Of a stretch of 5,151 nucleotides of DNA, positions 1-5,151 are shown one piece after another. The notes beneath the pieces were generated by a model. That model had not been told where the DNA came from, did not search any database, and saw only the letters and a program-made list of their open reading frames with translations. Source of the DNA: an uncultured bacterium. Its GTDB lineage: Bacteria; Cyanobacteriota; Vampirovibrionia; Gastranaerophilales; Gastranaerophilaceae. The stretch lies in contig CAMAGQ010000114.1 of assembly GCA_945833895.1 (NCBI GenBank), forward strand, positions 1 to 5,151. Reading direction: 5' to 3'. Each line of letters opens with the position of its first letter. Position 1 is the first letter of the stretch. The position numbers and the translations under genes are program-made.

Positions 1-20
1 GTAAAGTATTTGAACAATTT

Positions 21-86
21 TACCCTCTCACCTTGGGAGAGGGCAGAATTTCTTATGATTCTATGCTCCCTCTCCCAATTCGGGTA
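21..86. repeat. Imperfect palindrome, REP/MITE-like, able to form alternative hairpins
   Basis: The element is bounded by TACCC (21-25) and GGGTA (82-86). Inside lies a perfect 11-bp stem, TTGGGAGAGGG (33-43) with CCCTCTCCCAA (68-78). Closer to the centre a 5-bp stem, AGAAT (45-49) with ATTCT (58-62), closes an 8-nt loop. The 37-43 arm can instead pair with CCCTCTC (23-29) in a 7-bp hairpin with a 7-nt loop, so the two folds exclude each other. GC-rich arms stand out against AT-rich surroundings. No T-run follows either hairpin, so an intrinsic terminator is unlikely. An intergenic palindromic repeat of the REP or MITE kind is the most natural reading, but only one copy is visible here. Confidence 0.6.
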
Positions 87-105
87 TTTAATATATTTAA
101 CATTT

Positions 106-133
106 TTGATTTTATTAAAAAGAGGTATATAAT
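106..133 (+). promoter_or_regulatory. Predicted sigma70-type promoter for the amidase-murI pair
   Basis: A consensus -10 box, TATAAT (128-133), lies 16 bp downstream of TTGATT (106-111), which matches four of six bases of the -35 consensus. Transcription would start near 140, giving a leader of only about 10 nt before the ATG at 151. A second TATAAT at 143-148 has no matching -35 box. The region is very AT-rich, so chance -10 matches are possible, but the spacing and position directly before the first gene favour a real promoter. Confidence 0.5.
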
Positions 134-136
134 TTT

Positions 137-142
137 AACAGG
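137..142 (+). promoter_or_regulatory. Weak ribosome binding site of the first amidase gene
   Basis: AACAGG ends 8 nt before the ATG at 151. It is only a partial Shine-Dalgarno match (AGG core), but it is correctly spaced. It supports this start, which also gives a complete signal peptide. Confidence 0.35.
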
Positions 143-150
143 TATAATTT

Positions 151-2007
151 ATGAAAAAATTTTTTCAAGCATTTATATTAATTATAGCATTTATCCTCTG
201 TTTTGCGGGGAAAGTTTTAGCGGAAAATATAGGAATAAGTTCCGTAGTTTATGACAATTCCGCGGCTTTTTTATCAATAAACACCAAGGAAAGCGGCGGT
301 ATCACTTTTCAAACAATACCGCACCTATTTGTTATACAAGAAGAACACAAGGCATATTTTGATATAGAATCGGCAGAGTTAAAAACTCCGGCACAAGATA
401 TGGTCATAAGTTCTTCTGACATAAAGGAAATCATAGTCAAACAGCATTCAATTTCGCCTGATGTTGTAAGGGTTACGATGTATTATAACGATAAATTTAA
501 CCCTAAAAATATTCAGTTAAAAATCCTGAATAATACATTATTTGTGCGTTTTGCTACAGCACAAATTCAAAACTATTATTTTCAGCATATCTACACGGAT
601 GCAGCATCAACGATTGAAAAATTTTACTCACCTGTCGGGATACAGATACCATTACAAATTGCAAGGGATGATATTGTAAGCCAGATAAATTCAGCATTTC
701 AACTCGGAGCGACAACGGAGGATAAAAACTACGTTCTGACAAGAAAAGAGTTACTTTTTGCATCTAAGTATTATATTGACAATTTTGATGTTAAAAACGG
801 CATTGTCCAAGTCAACGGATTTGGAGCATTAACCCTAACTAAGCCTTTTACATTGACAAATCCGACCCGTACGGTTTATGACATTCCGAATACTGTTGTT
901 AACCCGTCTATTAGAAACCGAGAGTTGTATATTTCGCAAACGGAAACTGTTAAAATCGGACAATTTGACAACACTACAGCAAGAATAGTAATAACGAGTA
1001 AATATGCGGATAAATATATCCCTGTGATTTCACCAGACGGGCAAAATCTGGAATTTATAGACAATGTTACGGACAAAAAAAGCCTATTCTCACATTCTAA
1101 CGCCACATTTAACGCAATAACCGATGATATTGTGGATTCAACTACCCACTGTGTAAAATTAATGTTTTCAAAGCCTGTTGTCTACGGAATTGACAGACTG
1201 ACAGACGGAATTGAATTTTATTTGTTTAATGTCGATAAAGTCAACGACCTTAATCTCAAATCATCTTTGAATTTTGACGGTGCTAAAATAGCATCCTTAC
1301 CGGGAAAAGGGGTTAAATTATCAATACCGCTTTATCAGGGTGATGTTGCGGATATTCACACAGGAAACGACGGGAAAACAATCCGTTTGAAAGTAAAATC
1401 AAAAAATATTGAACTGCCTAAAAAAGTTGAAGAGCCGGTTATTAAAATTCCTGAGGTTGTAATTTCACCTAAACGAACCGCAGAAAAAGTTGTCCTGATT
1501 GACCCGGGGCATGGCGGAACAGACTGCGGAGCCACAAGAAACCGAATATATGAAAAAAATATTACACTTGATATATCAAAACGTGTTTACGACCTACTGA
1601 CGGCAAAAGGGGTTGACGTATATATGACACGAGATGATGATTCTTCGGTATCATTGCAGGAGCGTGTTGATATCAGCGAAAATATTAATCCCGACGTATT
1701 TATAAGTATTCACGTAAATTCAAGCAACTCCGAGTCACCGAACGGGCTGGAAACTCATTACTATAAAGATAACAGTTTAACCCTTGCCAAAACGGTTCAC
1801 GCTTCAATGCTAAACCACATAAAAGCACACAATCGCGGGTTGTTTAAATCAAAATTTTATGTTATAAATCATACTACAGCACCTGCTGTTCTGGTTGAAA
1901 TAGGATTTATCTCAAACACCGCAGAACGCGGACAACTTGTTACGGAAAGCAGAAAACAGGCGACTGCAAAAGCAATAGCTGAGGGCATTTATGATTATCT
2001 CAAATAA
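151..2007 (+). CDS. amiC: Secreted AMIN-domain N-acetylmuramoyl-L-alanine amidase (AmiC-like)
   Basis: This is a 618-residue zinc amidase that cleaves the amide bond between MurNAc and L-alanine in peptidoglycan, acting outside the cytoplasmic membrane. Residues 1-24 form a signal peptide: MKK, a hydrophobic core, and a VLA cleavage site before Glu25. Residues 25-420 are beta-rich and resemble AMIN wall-targeting modules. The clearest copy spans about 212-303, with a PFTL-NPTRTVYDIP stretch; weaker candidates lie around 90-135 and 332-416. A charged Pro/Lys/Val linker (about 420-443) leads to an Amidase_3 domain (446-618). Its expected zinc ligands are His454 (DPGHGG), Glu468 (YEKN) and His521 (SIHVNS), and the catalytic Glu583 lies in LVEIGF. 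All are present, so the enzyme should be active. The last 17 nt overlap murI, so the two are probably co-transcribed. An amidase next to murI is an order I recall from cyanobacteria. The product is confident; the choice of amiC over another ami name is less so. Confidence 0.93.
   Translation: MKKFFQAFILIIAFILCFAGKVLAENIGISSVVYDNSAAFLSINTKESGGITFQTIPHLFVIQEEHKAYFDIESAELKTPAQDMVISSSDIKEIIVKQHSISPDVVRVTMYYNDKFNPKNIQLKILNNTLFVRFATAQIQNYYFQHIYTDAASTIEKFYSPVGIQIPLQIARDDIVSQINSAFQLGATTEDKNYVLTRKELLFASKYYIDNFDVKNGIVQVNGFGALTLTKPFTLTNPTRTVYDIPNTVVNPSIRNRELYISQTETVKIGQFDNTTARIVITSKYADKYIPVISPDGQNLEFIDNVTDKKSLFSHSNATFNAITDDIVDSTTHCVKLMFSKPVVYGIDRLTDGIEFYLFNVDKVNDLNLKSSLNFDGAKIASLPGKGVKLSIPLYQGDVADIHTGNDGKTIRLKVKSKNIELPKKVEEPVIKIPEVVISPKRTAEKVVLIDPGHGGTDCGATRNRIYEKNITLDISKRVYDLLTAKGVDVYMTRDDDSSVSLQERVDISENINPDVFISIHVNSSNSESPNGLETHYYKDNSLTLAKTVHASMLNHIKAHNRGLFKSKFYVINHTTAPAVLVEIGFISNTAERGQLVTESRKQATAKAIAEGIYDYLK
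1981..1985 (+). promoter_or_regulatory. Ribosome binding site of murI inside the amidase gene
   Basis: GAGGG lies 5 nt before the ATG at 1991, within the last codons of the upstream amidase. It fixes the murI start and fits translational coupling across the 17-nt overlap. No other ATG lies upstream of the first conserved MurI motif. Confidence 0.6.
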
Positions 2008-2827
2008 CAAATTAAACAGTCCCATAGGATTTGTGGATTCGGGTGTCGGCGGGTTGACCGTTTTAGATAACGTCAGAAAAATTTTACCTAACGAAAACTT
2101 CCTGTACTACGGCGATACAATTCACACTCCATACGGCGATAAATCAAAAGAGCAGTTGCTTGAATATTCCGACAATATTTTTAAATTCTTTGAAAAACAA
2201 GGCTGTAAAGCCGTGGTAATGGCTTGTAATACAACATCTTCCACAATTTATGATGAGATAAAAGACAAGTATAATTTTGAAATTTATCCGATTGTGCAAT
2301 CTGCAGCAAAAATTCTTTCTGAACTTCCAATCAAAAGACTTGGAATTTTCGCAACCCGCGGAACTGTTCTTTCAGGGGCTTACCCTCGTGAAATCGCACG
2401 TTATAACCCTGATATGAAGGTTTTCGGTCAGTATTGCCCTGATTGGGTGCGTATTATTGAAAACGATTTGGTATATATAGAAGAAAGCATTAAAATCGTT
2501 GAAAATGATTTAAAGAAAATGCTTGAAAATGAACCTGAAAAAATCGTGCTTGGCTGTACGCATTACCCGTTTTTACTGGATGTTTTATCAAAATTTGCCC
2601 CTAAAGATTTGTTTATCGACCCTGCAATTGAGTTTGCTCGGTTTATAAAATCAGACCTTGCAGCAAAAGGTCTTCTCAACAACTCAAACACTGTTGGCAA
2701 CGGTAAATTTTACGTAAGTGCAAACCCACAACTATTCAAAAATTCTGCAAAAATGTTTTGTGAATTAGAAGAGTTGCCTGAGTTGTTAACCTTTCAAAAT
2801 TCTTCTAAGACAATCCTCGTAAGTTAA
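1991..2827 (+). CDS. murI: Glutamate racemase
   Basis: MurI is a cofactor-independent cytoplasmic enzyme that interconverts L- and D-glutamate, supplying D-Glu for MurD to add to the UDP-MurNAc peptide. The 278-residue length is normal for the family. Motifs appear in the expected order: DSGVGGLTV (16-24), YYGDTIHTPYG (39-49), the first catalytic cysteine Cys79 in ACNTTSS, the GIFATRGTV segment (118-126), and the second catalytic cysteine Cys189 in GCTHYPFL with His191. The start is set by a well-placed GAGGG and leaves a normal short N-terminus before the first motif. The segment after Cys149 reads CPDWVRIIE, where many homologues have something like CPLFVPLVE; this is a modest divergence. 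The final 13 codons and the stop lie antisense to the 3' end of the convergent DUF3326 gene. The gene follows the amidase in one probable operon, pairing a wall-precursor enzyme with a wall hydrolase. Confidence 0.97.
   Translation: MIISNNKLNSPIGFVDSGVGGLTVLDNVRKILPNENFLYYGDTIHTPYGDKSKEQLLEYSDNIFKFFEKQGCKAVVMACNTTSSTIYDEIKDKYNFEIYPIVQSAAKILSELPIKRLGIFATRGTVLSGAYPREIARYNPDMKVFGQYCPDWVRIIENDLVYIEESIKIVENDLKKMLENEPEKIVLGCTHYPFLLDVLSKFAPKDLFIDPAIEFARFIKSDLAAKGLLNNSNTVGNGKFYVSANPQLFKNSAKMFCELEELPELLTFQNSSKTILVS
2786..2827. other. 42-bp convergent overlap of murI and DUF3326 3' ends
   Basis: The last 13 codons plus stop of each gene occupy the same 42 bp on opposite strands. The codons are in register: each TAA stop lies exactly opposite a TTA leucine codon of the other gene, and TTAAC (2786-2790) mirrors GTTAA (2823-2827). 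No intrinsic terminator is visible at the junction, so transcripts from both sides probably overlap. Confidence 0.9.
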
Positions 2828-3769
2828 AACTTCCGTAACACTATCAAATATTCCTAATTTTTGAGCCGGAACATCAAGAATTGTCGAATTCTCTTTCACA
2901 GCGTAAATCGGTATATTGTGTTTGATTGCTTCTAAAACAGGAGTTGAACCAAGTGAATTGTGCGGCATTACAAGAAAGTCAAGGTCTTTAACATTTATTC
3001 CGCGACCGTCACAAACGAGTTTTGGAGCCTGAGCAAGCCCTAACAAAATACAAGGCAAAAAGGTCGGGGTAATATATTCTGATGCAGATTTCGGATTAAC
3101 AATATCTGTTTCAATCTCGCAGGTTCTGAAAGCTGGCGAATGTGCACAAGGCACTTTATAATACTTAGAAATATAGTGAGAAATAATAGCCTCAACACCG
3201 CCAACAGGGTCAACCCCTTCACCGCTTGCGTAATCAGGATTATCCGTTTCAGCCTCTTCAAACAGGCAAACAATCGCAATTGCATCACAGCCTTTTTGAA
3301 GAAGTTTTTCGCAAGATTTACCGAGAGTTTTAATATTTTTTACATTACCCGTTGAAATCCCCGATTTATCGACGAAAAACTCAACGCCGACTTCATCTTC
3401 GGTGATTTCATACGCTTCAATATCAGCCCCATAAACAACTTTGACCGCATTATGAGTGTTGATATGGACATTCAAAATCTCTTGTGGAATTGCTTTGTCA
3501 TAAATTATACCGATTTTGTTGTTTGCTGATGGCAAAAGGTTGATTTCACCCTTGAAAAAACTGTCAAGAGAATAACCTTCAGTATAAAGCATGTTATCTG
3601 TAATTGCCGAAAACCCGCCCGCATTAACAACGTTAGGGTTAACAATAAGGTTAGTATGCTTAGCAAATTTTCTTGCATAAGCACCCGCATCCCCCGCATA
3701 ACCGCCGATTGATGCCCCAATTCCTGTTGGTACGATAAACGCACCTATTTTTAAGTTACTATTTCCCAT
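2786..3769 (-). CDS. DUF3326 family protein of unknown function
   Basis: This 327-residue protein has no signal peptide or membrane segment and is probably cytoplasmic. I recognise it as DUF3326 from its N-terminus, VPTGIGASIGGYAGDA (13-28), followed by NPNVVNAGG (44-52) and LYTEGYSLD (61-69). Further family-like stretches are EGVDPVGGVEAIISH (184-198), VPCAHSPAF (206-214), TFLPCILLGLAQAP (236-249) and an ENSTILDV segment (293-300). The glycine-rich N-terminus and alternating strand/helix pattern suggest an alpha/beta enzyme fold, but no catalytic motif can be named and no biochemical role is known to me. Members I recall come mostly from cyanobacteria and plastid-bearing eukaryotes. The ATG overlaps the end of the upstream lipoprotein amidase gene by 11 nt and has only weak Shine-Dalgarno matches (a GAAAG 8 nt upstream), so translational coupling is likely. 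The family call is from memory of its motifs; function is open. Confidence 0.85.
   Translation of the reverse strand: MGNSNLKIGAFIVPTGIGASIGGYAGDAGAYARKFAKHTNLIVNPNVVNAGGFSAITDNMLYTEGYSLDSFFKGEINLLPSANNKIGIIYDKAIPQEILNVHINTHNAVKVVYGADIEAYEITEDEVGVEFFVDKSGISTGNVKNIKTLGKSCEKLLQKGCDAIAIVCLFEEAETDNPDYASGEGVDPVGGVEAIISHYISKYYKVPCAHSPAFRTCEIETDIVNPKSASEYITPTFLPCILLGLAQAPKLVCDGRGINVKDLDFLVMPHNSLGSTPVLEAIKHNIPIYAVKENSTILDVPAQKLGIFDSVTEVLTYEDCLRRILKG
3759..3769 (-). other. 11-nt start/stop overlap of the second amidase and DUF3326
   Basis: On the minus strand the DUF3326 ATG is followed 8 nt later by the last base of the amidase TAG stop (ATGGGAAATAG), in a different frame. This leaves no room for a terminator and makes co-transcription and coupled translation very likely. 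Confidence 0.9.
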
Positions 3770-5151
3770 TAAAATATCTTTCTATACCTTTTACAACTGC
3801 ATCAGCAACCTCTTCTTGAAAACTTTCAAGAATTAACTTTTCATTATCCTCCGGACAAATCATATAAGCAACTTCGAGCAAAACCGCAGGAGATTCGGTA
3901 TTTCTGACAACTGCAAAACTTGCCTGCATTATTCCGTTATCACTAAATCCGGTTTTGTCTGTTAATTCATTAACGATACTTTCCGCAAGCGGTGCCGACT
4001 GTTCATAGTAGTAATAAACAGAAGAACTTGAAGGCATTTTCTCTTTAGAGCCGTCAGGTAAGGCATTATTATGAATACTCAGAAATATATCAGAGTTACG
4101 TTTTTGAGAAAATTTCACTCTTGAATCTAAATCCGTATAGGTATCGCTATCCCTTGTCAAATAAACAATTGCACCCTTCTTTTCAAGTCGATTTTTCAAC
4201 TTATAGACAAGTTGCAAATTAACATCTTTTTCTTTAGTTCCCAAACATCCGATTGAGCCTGACTCACTTCCGCCATGACCCGCATCAAGCGTAATTTTTA
4301 TACCATCAAGAGGTTTTTCTGAGTTGATGTGCGGGTAATTTTTTACTTTTATAACTAATTCTTTGTTGTTATAGTAAATTTTGTACCCAAAATCTTTTGC
4401 ACCGAGTTTATTTATATGAAATTCGTACTTGTTATCAGGATAATTTTTTACATTATAAACAACCAAATCCAAACCGTTTGAATTCATAACATAAGAGTTT
4501 TGCTCATTAACAGTATAAACCCTTGTGCCACTTAATACATACGGAACTTTTTTACTCAATTTAACAGTATAAATCCGTTCATTTGGAGTTTCGTCATAAA
4601 TGAAGTTCTCAATATAGGCAGGAGAATTGTCAAACCCGTTGATTTGTGCAACAAACTTTTTATCAATCCAAGCATAATCATCTCTTGCCAACTTAACCTG
4701 ATAAAATCCGTTATATTCACCGACAACATTTAACGGAATACCCTTGTTAAAATGCTGAATACGTGTAATTCCACCATCATAAGGAAATGAACGCAGCGGC
4801 ACATTATCCTTAACTGTCACACAGGTTATAGGATTATCAAATTTTGTTATTGTTTCGGGCAACGCAACCGCGGTCTTTTCCTTACGAATTATTGTATAAG
4901 TTAGAACTTCTGAGCCGTTATCAATATTAAAGACATTTTCACCGAGTTCTAAATCAACAGGATAAAAAAATCCGCCTGATTTTGACAATTTAACCTCATT
5001 AGAATTTATTTTTAGAATTTTTGACGGGTCTTCATTTCCAACAAAAAATGTTGAAGGGGCGAAAACTTCGTAAACATTTGATTTAGGGTAAACGATTTCG
5101 GCACTTTTCACGCATGAACCGAGTGCTAAAAATATTCCAACAAAAACTATA
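3759..5151 (-). CDS. Probable lipoprotein N-acetylmuramoyl-L-alanine amidase with SH3-like domain, 5' end outside window
   Basis: This is a second zinc-dependent MurNAc-L-alanine amidase, with a build unlike the one at 151-2007. The first possible start inside the window is GTG at 5111, giving 450 residues (numbering used here). However, the frame stays open to the window edge and encodes a hydrophobic run ending in LGSC, a lipobox, so the true start lies just beyond 5151 and the mature protein should begin at the Cys one codon before that GTG. Residues about 4-75 look like an Ig-like beta-sandwich with a LELGENVFNI strand. Residues 94-157 resemble a bacterial SH3 domain, with NVPLRSFP and a DYAWIDKKFV end. 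Residues 165-258 are beta-rich and AMIN-like. The Amidase_3 domain (270-450) has His279 (LDAGHGG), Glu294 (KEKD), His347 (SIHNNA) and catalytic Glu413 (LLEVAY), all intact. It probably acts on the wall while anchored to a membrane. It heads a pair with the DUF3326 gene; the promoter is outside the window. Confidence 0.92.
   Translation of the reverse strand, partial: IVFVGIFLALGSCVKSAEIVYPKSNVYEVFAPSTFFVGNEDPSKILKINSNEVKLSKSGGFFYPVDLELGENVFNIDNGSEVLTYTIIRKEKTAVALPETITKFDNPITCVTVKDNVPLRSFPYDGGITRIQHFNKGIPLNVVGEYNGFYQVKLARDDYAWIDKKFVAQINGFDNSPAYIENFIYDETPNERIYTVKLSKKVPYVLSGTRVYTVNEQNSYVMNSNGLDLVVYNVKNYPDNKYEFHINKLGAKDFGYKIYYNNKELVIKVKNYPHINSEKPLDGIKITLDAGHGGSESGSIGCLGTKEKDVNLQLVYKLKNRLEKKGAIVYLTRDSDTYTDLDSRVKFSQKRNSDIFLSIHNNALPDGSKEKMPSSSSVYYYYEQSAPLAESIVNELTDKTGFSDNGIMQASFAVVRNTESPAVLLEVAYMICPEDNEKLILESFQEEVADAVVKGIERYFNGK
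5112..5151 (-). other. Lipoprotein signal peptide (partial) with lipobox
   Basis: Reading the minus strand in frame with the second amidase, the codons from 5150 to 5112 encode IVFVGIFLALGSC. This is a hydrophobic core followed by Leu-Gly-Ser-Cys, which fits the type II signal peptidase rule (Leu at -3, small residues at -2 and -1, Cys at +1). The initiator and positively charged N-region are cut off by the window edge. Confidence 0.8.

Noticed and set aside
21..43. Intrinsic terminator of a gene to the left
   Set aside because: The 7-bp hairpin is stable enough, but neither strand has a T-run after it, and no coding end is visible before it.
143..148. Second TATAAT as an alternative -10 box
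   Set aside because: There is no acceptable -35 box 15-19 bp upstream, and transcription would start inside the coding region after the ATG at 151.
184..201. Lipobox at Cys17 of the first amidase
   Set aside because: Cys17 is preceded by F-I-L, with a bulky Leu at -1, which does not fit signal peptidase II. The VLA site after residue 24 is a good signal peptidase I site.
33..254. Open frame of 73 codons on the plus strand
   Set aside because: It runs across the palindrome and promoter and then out of frame through the amidase signal peptide, and it resembles no protein. It is a chance frame.
554..1106. Minus-strand frames within the first amidase gene (554-763 and 876-1106)
   Set aside because: They are antisense to AMIN-domain coding sequence, with low-complexity translations and no promoter or ribosome binding site.
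3040..3355. Small open frames on both strands inside the DUF3326 gene (3040-3288 minus, 3140-3355 plus)
   Set aside because: Both lie wholly within a well-supported gene in other frames and have no recognisable motifs or ribosome binding sites.
3505..3744. 79-codon minus-strand frame overlapping the start of DUF3326
   Set aside because: It is the +1 shadow of the conserved DUF3326 N-terminus, which carries the family motifs in the real frame.

Overview
The window is an AT-rich, gene-dense stretch of bacterial chromosome devoted mainly to cell-wall metabolism. It holds four protein genes in two convergent pairs. The best guess for the source is a non-photosynthetic relative of cyanobacteria (Melainabacteria/Vampirovibrionia, for example a gut Gastranaerophilales). 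This is inferred from three things: an AMIN-domain amidase directly followed by murI, an order I recall from cyanobacteria; a DUF3326 protein, a family I know mainly from cyanobacteria and plastid-bearing eukaryotes; and the AT-rich base use. No rRNA or other decisive marker is present, so the assignment is tentative.

Layout. Positions 1-150 are non-coding. They contain an imperfect palindrome (21-86) and then a good sigma70-type promoter (about 106-133). The rightward pair follows: a secreted AMIN-domain N-acetylmuramoyl-L-alanine amidase (151-2007), then glutamate racemase murI (1991-2827), which starts 17 nt inside the amidase gene. The leftward pair is read from the right edge: a second amidase of different architecture (5151-3759, 5' end just outside the window), then a DUF3326 protein (3769-2786), which starts 11 nt inside that amidase gene. 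The two pairs meet tail to tail, and the last 42 bp of murI and of the DUF3326 gene are the same DNA read on opposite strands. There is no spacer or terminator between them, and no gene-free stretch over 300 bases anywhere.

Function. MurI makes D-glutamate for the peptidoglycan stem peptide. The two amidases cut the bond between MurNAc and the stem peptide, as in daughter-cell separation or wall remodelling. The first amidase has a cleavable signal peptide and targeting-type AMIN domains. The second is probably a lipoprotein: the reading frame continues upstream of its first GTG codon into a hydrophobic segment ending in an LGSC lipobox. DUF3326 has no function I can assign, but its overlap with the lipoprotein amidase suggests the two are made together.

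Nothing here looks like a mobile element, CRISPR array, defence system or RNA gene. The points most worth a second look are the hidden lipoprotein N-terminus, the linkage of DUF3326 to the amidase, the codon-register convergent overlap, and the palindrome upstream of the first gene.
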